From: Phaeocystidibacter sp965659725
GTDB lineage: Bacteria; Bacteroidota; Bacteroidia; Flavobacteriales; Schleiferiaceae
Length of the DNA stretch: 64,000 nt
Assembly: GCA_965659725.1 (NCBI GenBank)
Contig: CBFHXG010000004.1
Span: forward strand, 37,609 to 101,608
Direction: 5' to 3'
The notes beneath the pieces were generated by a model, which saw only the letters and a list, made by a program, of their open reading frames with translations, did not search any database and was not told the DNA's origin. Position 1 is the first letter of the stretch; every line of letters begins with the position of its first letter. A program made the translations under genes and the position numbers. This document shows positions 26,140-35,544 of the stretch, piece after piece.

Positions 26140-26687
26140 GGCTTGAATGAGCAATCTTCGAGGTGATCTTCAATGACCCCTGTAGCTTGAAGGTGCGCGT
26201 AGATCACGGTGCTGCCTACGAACTTGAATCCCCGCTTTTTCATATTCTTTGAGATCGAATCCGATAATTCACTCGTAGCTGGAATATCCGCCATAGTGCG
26301 TGGATGGTTTACGATGGGCTCATTGTCCACCCAATTCCAGAAGTAATTGGATATACCGATCCCTTCTTCCTCGAGCTCCACGGCTAATTTCGCATTGGTG
26401 ATCGCTGCCCTGACCTTCAGTTGGTTGCGAATGATGCCTTCATTTTGAAGTAGCTCTTGCACTTTCTTCTCTTGATAGGTAGCGATCTTATGGTAATCGA
26501 AATCATCAAAGGCCTTCCTGAAATTTTCACGCTTACGAAGGATGGTAATCCATGAAAGTCCCGCTTGAAAAGTTTCGAGGAGGAGGAATTCAAACATTTT
26601 TTGATCGCCCCTTACAGGGATTCCCCACTCATTGTCGTGGTAGTTCATATAGAGTGGGTCGGTGCCACACCAGTCGCATCTTTTCAT
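26136..26687 (-). CDS. tag: DNA-3-methyladenine glycosylase I
   Basis: The product has 183 residues. It opens MKRCDWCGTDPLYMNYHDNEWG, where Cys4 is a zinc ligand, and has LLLETFQAGLSWITILRKRENF near 50-72 and the closing HLEDC zinc ligands. It excises 3-methyladenine from alkylated DNA in the cytoplasm. It lies 4 bases after the YyaL-like gene on the same strand, so they may be cotranscribed. The ATG is normal. Confidence 0.96.
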   Translation of the reverse strand: MKRCDWCGTDPLYMNYHDNEWGIPVRGDQKMFEFLLLETFQAGLSWITILRKRENFRKAFDDFDYHKIATYQEKKVQELLQNEGIIRNQLKVRAAITNAKLAVELEEEGIGISNYFWNWVDNEPIVNHPRTMADIPATSELSDSISKNMKKRGFKFVGSTVIYAHLQATGVIEDHLEDCSFKP

Positions 26688-26691
26688 GGTT

Positions 26692-28755
26692 TCATCGGTT
26701 AGGTAAGAGCTCTAGCGCTTCATCTACACTTTCTACGGGAAGTTGACAAGACCTTTGTTCACACACGAAAATACGAGTCACATTTTCATTGAAGCGATTC
26801 TCAAAAGGTGAACTTGAAAGTTCTTTATCCGTTCCAAGCAGAATGACGTTGGGCATGTAGTACCTACCTAGCTCATGAAGTATATTGGTCGCGTTAGGAC
26901 CCGCAACTACTACTTCGCGGAAGGGACCATGAATGTCCATCGCACACTGGCACCATTGGCTTGCCGACTCTGGATATTTCTCGGCATTCTCCAAAGCGAG
27001 CTGTGTCATTTCCACGGCTCGATCTTCCCAATCAGTTCGGCCCAAAGCTCTTCCCAATCGAAAGAGTTGTGTGGCCATAACGCTGTTGGAAGCGGGGATC
27101 ACATTGTCGTCTGTTTCATGTGTTTGAGCGATCAACGCTTCAGATGCGGTATCGGCATACCACAACATCGGACTGTTTTCGTCAGCGAACCGAGTCAAGG
27201 CACTCTCCATAAGCGCTGTAGCTCTATCAAGCCATACAGGGTCACTCGTTAGGCTGTGCACATCGAGGTACGCCTTGATGGTGAGTGCATAATCATCTGA
27301 GAACGCTTTGATATACACCCCGTTATCGCCGTAGGCATGCCATAACTCGTTATCCTTGATGAAGGATCCATGGAAATTCTCGGCAAGTTGTAGGGCAAGG
27401 TCCCGTATCGATCCGTCTTTCAAGGACTGACTAGCCTGGACAAGTCCGGATAGGTACAAGGCATTCCAGCCGGAAAGCATCTTGGTATCTACACCTGGTT
27501 TCACTCTGCTTTCTCGGGCATCGAAGAGTTTTTCCATCCACTCTTGCCATCTTGCGGGCTTGGCAGAATCGGGCTTGAGTAAGATGACATGGTTACCATG
27601 CTCCCAATTTGCTCGTCCATTCCAATCTGTATAGGCTTTGAACTCTTCAAGGTCCTCGCCTAGAACAGCTTCTACTTCCTCCGTTTTCCAGACGTAGTAT
27701 TTACCTTCTTCACCTTCCGTGTCTGCGTCCAAGGCACTGTGATACAATCCCTGTTCATTCCGCATTTCACGCTCGCAAAAGGCGATGATATCAAGGATCA
27801 GGTCGGCGTATGCTTCGTCTTGGAAATACTGATAGGCTTCAGAATACAGTTCGATGAGTTGGCCATTGTCGTAGAGCATCTTTTCGAAGTGGGGCACTCT
27901 CCATTGAGCATCGGTGGAATACCTTGTAAAGCCGCCGCCTACGTGGTCGTAGATACCACCTTTCATCATTGCATTGAGGGTCTGGCGCACATGTTCTAGC
28001 GCCTCTTGGTCTTCATATGTAACTCCATAACGAAGCAAGAACCTGAAATTATTAGGCATTGGAAACTTGGGAGCCTTGTTTGGGCCTCCTTCGATGGTGT
28101 CCCATCTCCTAGACCAATTGTGACGCATCACGTGGAAAAGCTCTTCATCGATCTTTGGAGATTCTCCCGAAGGCGCAAGGGTACTTGAAACACGAACACC
28201 TTCTTGAAGCTTGGCGGCGTAGTCTTCCACTGCTTCGGGATCTTCTTTATAGACTTCGAGTATCCGTTCGAGGCTTTTCAACCAGCGCTCTTTTGGAAAG
28301 TAGGTTCCACCCCAGATCGGACGACCATCGGGAAGTGCTACTACGTTAAGGGGCCATCCACCCTGACCTGTCATCATTTGAACCGCTCGCATGTACACTT
28401 GGTCGATGTCGGGCCTTTCCTCACGATCGACCTTGATACTCACGAAATTGGCGTTCATGAAAGCAGCGGCGCTGTCGTCATCAAAGGTTTCATGGGCCAT
28501 AACATGGCACCAGTGGCAAGTGGAGTATCCAACGGAGATGATCAGCAGCTTATTCTCATCTTTGGCCTTCTGCAGGGCTTCAGCGTTCCATGGATGCCAA
28601 TCGACAGGTTGATGGGCATGTTGAAGAAGGTAGGGTGAAGAGGAGTCTGTTAGATGATTGGTGTGCATATCAGCATTCGGATTTGTACAAGAAAATAACA
28701 GCAGCACTATTGCTACTATGCTCAGGAAGAAGTTATTTCGCGATAGATTGTTCAA
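26692..28755 (-). CDS. YyaL-like thioredoxin-domain protein (DUF255), possible lipoprotein
   Basis: From a TTG at 28755 the product has 687 residues and a lipoprotein signal (IVAIVLLLFSC, Cys23). An ATG at 28668 would give a 658-residue protein starting MHTNHLTDSSSPYLLQHAHQPVDW, the classic cytosolic start of this family. The thioredoxin-like domain has GYSTCHWCHVMAHETF (Cys80, Cys83), then an (alpha/alpha)6 glycosidase-like domain (about 230-600) resembling cellobiose epimerase folds. Human SPATA20 and Bacillus YyaL are relatives; the function is unknown. A stop lies just upstream, so only TTG or ATG starts are possible. It shares its strand with tag. Confidence 0.88.
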   Translation of the reverse strand: MNNLSRNNFFLSIVAIVLLLFSCTNPNADMHTNHLTDSSSPYLLQHAHQPVDWHPWNAEALQKAKDENKLLIISVGYSTCHWCHVMAHETFDDDSAAAFMNANFVSIKVDREERPDIDQVYMRAVQMMTGQGGWPLNVVALPDGRPIWGGTYFPKERWLKSLERILEVYKEDPEAVEDYAAKLQEGVRVSSTLAPSGESPKIDEELFHVMRHNWSRRWDTIEGGPNKAPKFPMPNNFRFLLRYGVTYEDQEALEHVRQTLNAMMKGGIYDHVGGGFTRYSTDAQWRVPHFEKMLYDNGQLIELYSEAYQYFQDEAYADLILDIIAFCEREMRNEQGLYHSALDADTEGEEGKYYVWKTEEVEAVLGEDLEEFKAYTDWNGRANWEHGNHVILLKPDSAKPARWQEWMEKLFDARESRVKPGVDTKMLSGWNALYLSGLVQASQSLKDGSIRDLALQLAENFHGSFIKDNELWHAYGDNGVYIKAFSDDYALTIKAYLDVHSLTSDPVWLDRATALMESALTRFADENSPMLWYADTASEALIAQTHETDDNVIPASNSVMATQLFRLGRALGRTDWEDRAVEMTQLALENAEKYPESASQWCQCAMDIHGPFREVVVAGPNATNILHELGRYYMPNVILLGTDKELSSSPFENRFNENVTRIFVCEQRSCQLPVESVDEALELLPNR

Positions 28756-28825
28756 CTCGACCTAACTTTTGAGGTGTGCACTGTAGAATTAACGTAGAGT
28801 TAAGGCTGCTGGTGATCTACGCATC

Positions 28826-28833
28826 TATTTTTG
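28826..28833 (+). promoter_or_regulatory. -7 promoter element of the phosphate transporter gene
   Basis: TATTTTTG matches TANNTTTG and lies 17 bases before the ATG. No clear -33 element is seen. Confidence 0.5.
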
Positions 28834-28850
28834 CCGAAATTTCCGACTAG

Positions 28851-31088
28851 ATGGATTCATACCAAATATTGGTTTACCTCTTGTTCACTCTTGCTGCCAT
28901 CGATCTGGTAGTGGGTGTAAGTAATGATGCGGTAAACTTCCTCAACTCTGCGATTGGCTCTAAGGTAGCGAACATTCGTACCATTCTGATCATAGCGAGT
29001 TTGGGAATCATTGCCGGAACGCAGTTTTCTGGAGCTGTCATGGAAGTTGCAAGAAAAGGGGTATTCAATCCTGAGTTCTTCACCTTCGACAAGATCATGG
29101 TTTTGTTCCTAGCTGTCATGCTCACGGATATCCTACTCCTAGATTTCTATAACTCCATAGGACTTCCTACGAGTACAACGGTTTCCATTGTCTTCGAACT
29201 CTTGGGTGCGGCCTTCATGACCGGCTGGTTGTTGAGCCAGAGCATGGATGGACAGGTGCCTTTCAGTCAATATATCAATGTTGAAAGCGCCACACAGATC
29301 ATAGCGGGAATATTCCTGAGTGTATTGATAGCCTTTACGTTTGGTGTATTGGTCCAATATCTGGTCCGTCTCGTTTTCACCTTTGATCTATACAAGAGCC
29401 TACAAAGAGGAGGTTCGATTTTTGGTGGAATCGCAATTACCGCCATCGTTTATTTCCTATTTATCAAGGGCGCGAAGAATTCCGAGCAGCTCGCTGGGAT
29501 TGTAAGCTATGTAAAGGAATATACGCTGCAGATACTTCTCGTCTCTTTTGTAGCATGGACCATCATCATTCAAATATTGATGAGCGCCTTCAAGGTGAAC
29601 CCTTTAAAGGTAGTTGTGCTTACGGGTACATTTTCACTTGCGATGGCCTTTGCGAGTAACGACCTCGTCAATTTCATCGGTGTAGCTGTAGCAGGTTTGC
29701 ACTCATTTGAGATCTGGTCGGTCAGCGGCGTTGGTGCCGATTCCTTCTCCATGGATGTATTGGCGGGCGAGATACCGACCAAGAGCTATTTGCTGTACGG
29801 AGCGGGCATCATCATGGTTGTCACACTCTGGTTGTCCAGTAAGGCTAGGAAGGTTACTGAAACCGAGGTAAACCTAGGTCGGCAAAGTGAGGGTGAAGAG
29901 CGCTTCAAGCCAAACTTGCTTTCCAGGGCGGTGGTTGGTTCTGCCATGGCTATTGGCAAGGTATCCGCGAAGGTGGTTTCAGGTGATTTTCAAGCTAAGA
30001 TCGGCAACCGATTTGCTCCTTTGAAAGATGGGAAGGATTCTGAGCAGGATGGTGCGGCATTCGACTTGCTTCGTGCAGCTGTAAACCTGATGGGTGCAAG
30101 TATCATCATTGCCATTGCTTCGAACCGAGGGTTGCCACTTTCAACTACCTACGTGTCCTTCATGGTGGCCATGGGTACATCCTTGGCCGATAGAGCCTGG
30201 GGTCGTGAGTCTGCCGTATATCGCGTTGCAGGTGTGCTCAATGTTATTGGTGGTTGGTTGATGACAGCGATCATCGCCTTCGTAGCATCCGCATTGATCG
30301 CTTTGATCTTATTCTATTCCGGTTCATGGGGCGCTTACTCCATCGCTGCCCTAGCGGGATTGGCTCTCTTGATGAGTCAGCGTAGATTCAAGTCCAAGGA
30401 ACGCGCGAAGAAGGAAGCGGAAGACCTCTTCAACCGTCAGTTAGCCAATATCGAAGATGTTGTGGCTTCCAGCAAGAAAGAGACGGTAGCTAATTTGAAA
30501 AGCATGAACGACCTCATGTCCATGAGTGTTCGAGCTTTGATAGGATTGAATGGCGATGTGCTTAGCAGGAACTTGAAGGTATACGATAAGAAGAAACTAT
30601 CATCTCCTAGATCGAAGAATAAACTCATCAAGTACGTGCGAAAGATGGGTGATGGTCGCACCGATGCCGGAAAGCTATACTTAACCGTATTTGACTTGAT
30701 GACGGAACTCGAGACCAATGCCTTGACGATAGCTCGATTGTGCAGGGATCACGTTAACAATCACCACAATCCACCGAGTAGAGAGTTCTTGGATGATCTA
30801 TTGGAGATCGAACAGCGTTTCAACCGCATAGTAGAGGGTGTTACTCGAAGTGTGGATAAACTCGACTTCTCGAATTCAGATCGCATCGCCGATGATAAAC
30901 GAGCATTGCTCGATCTGCTCAATGAGAAACTAGAGGAACAGGTGGAGATGATACAGAAAGAAGAGATCACCAACCGACTTGGATCGCTTCAAACCGATAT
31001 CCTCCTTGAATTAAAGGACATGGTGGCCATCACTGCTCGAGTGATGAAACTCTACACACGTTATGCGTATCGTCCAGTAGAGGATTGA
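28851..31088 (+). CDS. PiT-type inorganic phosphate transporter with PhoU-like C-terminal domain
   Basis: The product has 745 residues. The PiT membrane domain has two inverted halves, each with the family motif: GVSNDAVNFLNSAIGS (22-37) and FASNDLVNFIGVAVAG (near 268-283). GLPTSTTVS and GLPLSTTYVS mark the paired substrate loops. After the last helices (about residue 505) a cytoplasmic part follows with long helices and many charged residues (about 530-745), like a PhoU domain. Transport is likely phosphate/H+ or Na+ symport. In other genomes PhoU-like proteins are separate partners of Pit; here they are joined. A terminator follows. Confidence 0.92.
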   Translation: MDSYQILVYLLFTLAAIDLVVGVSNDAVNFLNSAIGSKVANIRTILIIASLGIIAGTQFSGAVMEVARKGVFNPEFFTFDKIMVLFLAVMLTDILLLDFYNSIGLPTSTTVSIVFELLGAAFMTGWLLSQSMDGQVPFSQYINVESATQIIAGIFLSVLIAFTFGVLVQYLVRLVFTFDLYKSLQRGGSIFGGIAITAIVYFLFIKGAKNSEQLAGIVSYVKEYTLQILLVSFVAWTIIIQILMSAFKVNPLKVVVLTGTFSLAMAFASNDLVNFIGVAVAGLHSFEIWSVSGVGADSFSMDVLAGEIPTKSYLLYGAGIIMVVTLWLSSKARKVTETEVNLGRQSEGEERFKPNLLSRAVVGSAMAIGKVSAKVVSGDFQAKIGNRFAPLKDGKDSEQDGAAFDLLRAAVNLMGASIIIAIASNRGLPLSTTYVSFMVAMGTSLADRAWGRESAVYRVAGVLNVIGGWLMTAIIAFVASALIALILFYSGSWGAYSIAALAGLALLMSQRRFKSKERAKKEAEDLFNRQLANIEDVVASSKKETVANLKSMNDLMSMSVRALIGLNGDVLSRNLKVYDKKKLSSPRSKNKLIKYVRKMGDGRTDAGKLYLTVFDLMTELETNALTIARLCRDHVNNHHNPPSREFLDDLLEIEQRFNRIVEGVTRSVDKLDFSNSDRIADDKRALLDLLNEKLEEQVEMIQKEEITNRLGSLQTDILLELKDMVAITARVMKLYTRYAYRPVED

Positions 31089-31120
31089 TAAGTGAAAGAC
31101 AACATTTTGTAACAGAGTAT

Positions 31121-31160
31121 AAAAAAACGGAGTGGCCCCAAGGGCACTCCGTTTTTGGTT
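31121..31160. terminator. Bidirectional terminator between convergent transporter and dipeptidase genes
   Basis: The 12-bp stem AAAAACGGAGTG / CACTCCGTTTTT (31123-31134 and 31145-31156) has A and T tracts on both sides, so it can serve both strands. Confidence 0.92.
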
Positions 31161-31164
31161 TAAT

Positions 31165-31180
31165 TCCGATCATCCGATCA
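31165..31180. repeat. Two tandem 8-bp TCCGATCA units
   Basis: TCCGATCA occurs twice in tandem, ending one base before the stop of the dipeptidase gene. Related degenerate units are found at 38390-38445. Confidence 0.6.
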
Positions 31181-31181
31181 T

Positions 31182-32573
31182 CTACCCTTTCATCTCTTTT
31201 GCGTATTCCTCGAACCACAATGGGATCGTCTTGATGCCCATGAAGTAGTTTCTAACGCCATAATGCTCGTTAGGGGAGTGGATGGCGTCAGAGTCGAGTC
31301 CGAATCCCATCAAGATGCTCTTGGCGCCTAATTCGCGCTCAAATAGACTTAGAATAGGAATGGATCCACCGGAACGCATTGGAATAGCCTCTTTGCCAAA
31401 GGTCTTTTCCATTGCCTTTGCCGCTGCGCGGAACCCTGGGTGATCGATACCTGTAACATATGGTTCACCTCCATGATGCGGTGTTACTTCTACTGTAACA
31501 CAGGATGGAGCGATCTTTTCAAAGTGCTTTTTGAAAAGTTCCGTGATCTCTTTTGGATCTTGATCTGGAACCAAACGCATAGAGATCTTGGCTTGCGCGT
31601 AGGAAGCAATGACGGTCTTGGCGCCCTCGCCAATGTAACCGCCCCAAATACCGTTGACGTCGAGCGTAGGACGAATACTCGCACGTTCTACTGTACTATA
31701 CCCCTTCTCGCCCCAAACATCGGGAAGGTCGAGGGATGCCTTGTAATCTTCAAGTGAGAATGGTGCTTGGGCCATTCCTTCTCGTTCTTCGGCACTAACC
31801 TCTTGCACCTTGTCGTAGAAGCCGTCGACCGTAATGTGATTATCTTCATCGTGAAGAGATGCGATCATCTGAGCAAGGATGTTGATCGGGTTTGCAACCG
31901 CACCACCATAAAGCCCGGAGTGTAGGTCGCGATTAGGACCGGTCACCTTTACTTCTACGTAGCTCAAGCCCCGCAGGCCTGTAGTAATGGAAGGTTGATC
32001 GGGTCCGATCATTCCAGTGTCGGATATCAAGATCACGTCACAGGCCAGTTTTTCGCGGTTTCTTTCCACGTACCAACCAAGGTTCGCCGACCCTACTTCT
32101 TCTTCACCTTCGATCATGAACTTGATGTTGCAGGGAACACCGCCATTCTTCATCATGGTTTCAAAGGCCTTAACATGCATGAACATCTGACCTTTATCAT
32201 CGCAGGCTCCGCGCGCGAAGATTGCACCTTCAGGATGAAGCTTAGTCTCCTTGATCACCGGTTCAAAAGGAGGTGAATCCCAAAGATCGATCGGGTCAGG
32301 TGGCTGCACATCGTAATGACCATAAACCAAGGCCGTAGGAAGATTTGGATCGATGATCTTCTCTCCATAAACCACTGGATAGCCTGGAGTTTCAGCGACC
32401 TCCACATTGTCGGCACCCGCAGTCCTCAAGTGATCGGCAACTACCTGTGCTGTTTTATTTACATCGTCCTTATAGGCTTTATCGGCACTAATGGACGGTA
32501 TCCTCAATAAGTTCAAGAGCTCTTCGAGCATTCTTTCCTTATTGGAATCGATATATGAATGGTACTCACTCAT
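31182..32573 (-). CDS. M20 family dipeptidase
   Basis: The product has 463 residues, a zinc-dependent M20 peptidase with an inserted dimerisation domain (about 200-330). Metal and catalytic residues are seen in YGHYDVQP (His86, Asp88), ARGACDDKG (near 125), EGEEEVGS (near 155-160) and the closing HSPNEHYGVRNYF. It resembles CNDP-type dipeptidases that cleave short peptides in the cytoplasm; there is no signal peptide. It is transcribed alone: a terminator lies downstream and 84 bases without a gene separate it from ubiA. Confidence 0.93.
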   Translation of the reverse strand: MSEYHSYIDSNKERMLEELLNLLRIPSISADKAYKDDVNKTAQVVADHLRTAGADNVEVAETPGYPVVYGEKIIDPNLPTALVYGHYDVQPPDPIDLWDSPPFEPVIKETKLHPEGAIFARGACDDKGQMFMHVKAFETMMKNGGVPCNIKFMIEGEEEVGSANLGWYVERNREKLACDVILISDTGMIGPDQPSITTGLRGLSYVEVKVTGPNRDLHSGLYGGAVANPINILAQMIASLHDEDNHITVDGFYDKVQEVSAEEREGMAQAPFSLEDYKASLDLPDVWGEKGYSTVERASIRPTLDVNGIWGGYIGEGAKTVIASYAQAKISMRLVPDQDPKEITELFKKHFEKIAPSCVTVEVTPHHGGEPYVTGIDHPGFRAAAKAMEKTFGKEAIPMRSGGSIPILSLFERELGAKSILMGFGLDSDAIHSPNEHYGVRNYFMGIKTIPLWFEEYAKEMKG

Positions 32574-32657
32574 GGGTTGAAATTTTCAAATTTGAAGGAA
32601 CCCCTAAGATACAACGAGCGTGTTGAAATTCCTTGGTTTTACAGGGGTTTCGGGTAG

Positions 32658-33566
32658 CTAGTAGAGAAGCGCTCGCTCTTGACCAAACAATGGAATGGCC
32701 AATATGCTCAATACGATGATCGCCTTGATCGCATAGTTGAAACGCGTATATCCTATCGGGCTTTCGGAATCGGATGGACGTAAGATAAACGCGGTTATAG
32801 CCATAAGTCCCGCCAACGCCAATGGAATAAATCGAACATATCCAGAGTTCGTCAGTGCGAACATCGACGCAGGCATGAAGGAAAGACCTATCAAGCCATA
32901 GATGAGCTGCGTAGTTTTAGCTACACCCCACGTTGCAGGGAGGGTGGGGTAGCCGAAGATCACATCACCTTTCAGCGCCTCAACATCCTTGGTAAGATTA
33001 CGAATCACTTCTACGAAAACGAGGAAACACACGTACAACACCACATCGATCCGCTGAAGTCCGTAGTAAAAGAAGACCGCAAAGAAGGGAAGTATGGATA
33101 AAGTGGCTGCCGTTACGTTTCCGAGGAGCGTGATCTTCTTGAATTTGTGAGAGTAAAGCCAGAGCCCGCCAGCATACACCGCAAAGAAGGCAAATGCCCG
33201 GATGGAGATCGCAAATCCGATTGCTGAGGCCAAGAAGTTGAAGAATAGGTAGAGCCGGAGGATCTCAGACTTCTTGAGTATCCTTTCAAATAAGGTCTGC
33301 GAAGGACGATTGACCATATCCTTCTCCCAGTCGTAAAAACTATTGATGATAAAACCACTTGCCACCACGAGACCAGAGGCAAAGACGATCAGATGCAAAC
33401 GCCAGTCGAAAAGGGTTTGCAGGTAATTGGCAGGGTCGTTCATTATGAACAGACTCGCTAAATATTGGGCAATGACAACAAGCAGGATGTTATACCATCG
33501 GACTACTGAAAGTAATGCTACTCCCTTGAGTGTGGCCGAATACCTCTTTCCGACCGATGGGCTCAA
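32658..33566 (-). CDS. UbiA-family prenyltransferase (probable geranylgeranylglycerol-phosphate type)
   Basis: The product has 302 residues with about eight membrane helices. The two Asp-rich motifs are NSFYDWEKDMVNRP (Asn75, Asp79, Asp83) and DVEALKGDVIFGYPTLP (near 190). The start is a TTG that overlaps the mvk stop as TTGA. Coupling to mevalonate genes suggests an isoprenoid acceptor reaction. Flavobacterial homologues are usually named geranylgeranylglycerol-phosphate geranylgeranyltransferase, but the acceptor has not been shown from sequence; a menaquinone or haem enzyme cannot be fully excluded. Confidence 0.8.
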   Translation of the reverse strand: MSPSVGKRYSATLKGVALLSVVRWYNILLVVIAQYLASLFIMNDPANYLQTLFDWRLHLIVFASGLVVASGFIINSFYDWEKDMVNRPSQTLFERILKKSEILRLYLFFNFLASAIGFAISIRAFAFFAVYAGGLWLYSHKFKKITLLGNVTAATLSILPFFAVFFYYGLQRIDVVLYVCFLVFVEVIRNLTKDVEALKGDVIFGYPTLPATWGVAKTTQLIYGLIGLSFMPASMFALTNSGYVRFIPLALAGLMAITAFILRPSDSESPIGYTRFNYAIKAIIVLSILAIPLFGQERALLY

Positions 33567-34501
33567 AATCGATAGATAACTTCAGGATCGTACTCCTTCA
33601 AATGAGGAAGGGCTTTCTCGTAATCACGGGTGAATCCCAACAGGTAACCTCCACCGCCTGAGCCACAAAGCTTCAAGTAGTAGTCATTACTCTCAATTCC
33701 ATTCTTCCATACCTCGTGAAACTGAGCAGGGATCATTGGAGTGAAGTTTTCCAACAATAGATGACTTAAATGCTTCAAGTTGGAGAATAGAGGAGATATA
33801 TCGCCTTTCAGGAAGGCCTGGATACAAGCGTCGTTGTATTTCTTGAATTGATCCTTCATGAGCTTTCGGAAGCCTTCTTCCTTAAGTTTATCCATGAAGA
33901 TATTGACCATTGGTTGGGTTTCTCCCGGCTGGCCGGAATTGATGAGGAAAATGGCACCTTGGCCTGCTTTTTCTGCAGGTAGATCTACCGTACCTAGCTC
34001 ATCCTTACCACTTATCAGAAGCGGGAGATTCAAATAGCAAATGGTCGGATCGATACCAGAGCTCTTTCCGTGAAAGAAGCTCTCCATTTGTCCGAACTGT
34101 GCTTTTAGAGCGATCAAGTTCTCTCTGCTCAAATTGACTTGTGGATCGATCTTGTTGATAGCGTAACGATCATAGATCGCAGCAACCAGTGCACCGCTTG
34201 ATCCAACACCAAATCCCTGAGGAATGGATGAATCGAAGAACCAACCTTCGTTGATGTCGGCCTTGAATGCATCCAAGTCGAGATCAGCCTTCAGTTCCTT
34301 GGCGTTTGCCAATTGCTTCAGGTGAGCCCAATACTTGCGAAGGGACTCATTCGACTTCTGTGTTCTTTCCGTGTATTCCTCCGGAAGCTGAAAAGCACCT
34401 TGGTAGTAGTTGTATGGGATAGATAGCCCCATGGCATCTTTGATGATACCATACTCTCCAAAGAGGAGGATCTTCGCGTAGAACAATGGTCCTTTGCTCA
34501 T
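33563..34501 (-). CDS. mvk: GHMP kinase, probable mevalonate kinase
   Basis: The product has 312 residues. GHMP motifs are YAKILLFGEYGIIKDAMGLSIP (8-29), the phosphate loop PQGFGVGSSGALVAAIY (94-110), HGKSSGIDPTICY (near 145) and LCGSGGGGYLLGF (near 285). It phosphorylates mevalonate or a close relative in the isoprenoid pathway. The ATG overlaps the mvaD stop and the stop overlaps ubiA, each by 4 bases. No phosphomevalonate kinase gene is adjacent. Confidence 0.85.
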   Translation of the reverse strand: MSKGPLFYAKILLFGEYGIIKDAMGLSIPYNYYQGAFQLPEEYTERTQKSNESLRKYWAHLKQLANAKELKADLDLDAFKADINEGWFFDSSIPQGFGVGSSGALVAAIYDRYAINKIDPQVNLSRENLIALKAQFGQMESFFHGKSSGIDPTICYLNLPLLISGKDELGTVDLPAEKAGQGAIFLINSGQPGETQPMVNIFMDKLKEEGFRKLMKDQFKKYNDACIQAFLKGDISPLFSNLKHLSHLLLENFTPMIPAQFHEVWKNGIESNDYYLKLCGSGGGGYLLGFTRDYEKALPHLKEYDPEVIYRF

Positions 34502-35544
34502 TCGTTTATTCGTTTGGGGCCTGAACCCACTTGATCGTGAATGTACCTTCCGTCTTTGCAGAAAGGTTTTAATTCAGATTCAACAAAGGTATGGACTTTT
34601 TGTTCGACGTGTGCAGGGTAGAGTAGATGTACGTTTGCGCCTGCATCCAACGTAAAGTGGACAGGTACCTTCTCGTCGTTTCGGAAACGTCGAATCCGTT
34701 CAAGTATTTCAATGGTATTAGGCCTAAAAAGCATATACCCAGGACGGCTCGTCATCATCATAGCGTGAAGTGTGAGTGCCTCGGCTTCTACTAGATCGCC
34801 AAAAGAATTCACATCCCCGGTTTGAAGATGTTTGATGATCTCATGCATGTTTTCCTCGGCCTGCTTGAATCGGGCCTCAGCGAAAGCATGGCCTTCCATC
34901 AAGCCATGACCTTTCGTGCTGGAAACAGCTTTTTCACCTACTTCAACCAATAATACGGTGTCTCTATATGTGGTGAATACATGCTCAACGTGATGCGGAT
35001 ACTCCACTCCAAAGGAGTCACTGCTTCCTGGAATGGCAGAATGCTGCCCCCAAACGACCAGTCCTCCGTAAACGGAACGCGATGCAGATCCTGAACCTAG
35101 ACGGGAAAGTATGGAAGCGTATCTGTGGAAACCCTCTTCTTCTACTGTTCCCATTTGAAGGGCAATGTCTGTCATGCACAAGGCCAAGGCGCTCAATCCA
35201 GAGGCTGAGGAAGCAATACCACTTGAATGCGGAAAGCTGTTGGAAGTATGGATCTCCATTTTTACGCTTGGTAAGAATGGAAGGAGGTCGGATGTGCGCT
35301 GAAAGAACGTTTCGATCTTAGGTCTGAAGCTTGGTGATTCCACTCCATCCACGTAGATCTCAAAATGGAAGGGCGAGCCATCCGCTTCAACCTGTTCCCA
35401 TTCTACTTTCGTGCGAGTGTGACAAGAGTCTAGCGTAAAGCTAATGGAGGAATTTGCAGGGATCTGACCTGCTTTTTTACCCCAGTACTTTACGAGTGCA
35501 ATGTTAGAGGGGCTCTGCCAAGCTACTACGTTCTTTAGGCTCAT
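34498..35544 (-). CDS. mvaD: Diphosphomevalonate decarboxylase
   Basis: The product has 348 residues. Diagnostic segments are SNIALVKYWGKKAGQIPANSS (14-34), SSGIASSASGLSALAL (near 110), SRLGSGSASRSVYGG (near 145) and HFTLDAGANVHLLY (near 300), which carries the catalytic Asp. It converts mevalonate diphosphate to isopentenyl diphosphate in the cytoplasm. It lies between fabD and mvk with ATGA overlaps on both sides, so the four genes are probably coupled in translation. Confidence 0.95.
   Translation of the reverse strand: MSLKNVVAWQSPSNIALVKYWGKKAGQIPANSSISFTLDSCHTRTKVEWEQVEADGSPFHFEIYVDGVESPSFRPKIETFFQRTSDLLPFLPSVKMEIHTSNSFPHSSGIASSASGLSALALCMTDIALQMGTVEEEGFHRYASILSRLGSGSASRSVYGGLVVWGQHSAIPGSSDSFGVEYPHHVEHVFTTYRDTVLLVEVGEKAVSSTKGHGLMEGHAFAEARFKQAEENMHEIIKHLQTGDVNSFGDLVEAEALTLHAMMMTSRPGYMLFRPNTIEILERIRRFRNDEKVPVHFTLDAGANVHLLYPAHVEQKVHTFVESELKPFCKDGRYIHDQVGSGPKRINE

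Noticed and set aside
33563..34501. Phosphomevalonate kinase instead of mevalonate kinase
   Set aside because: The start FYAKILLFGEYGIIKD and operon position fit the Flavobacteriia mevalonate kinase better, though both are GHMP kinases.
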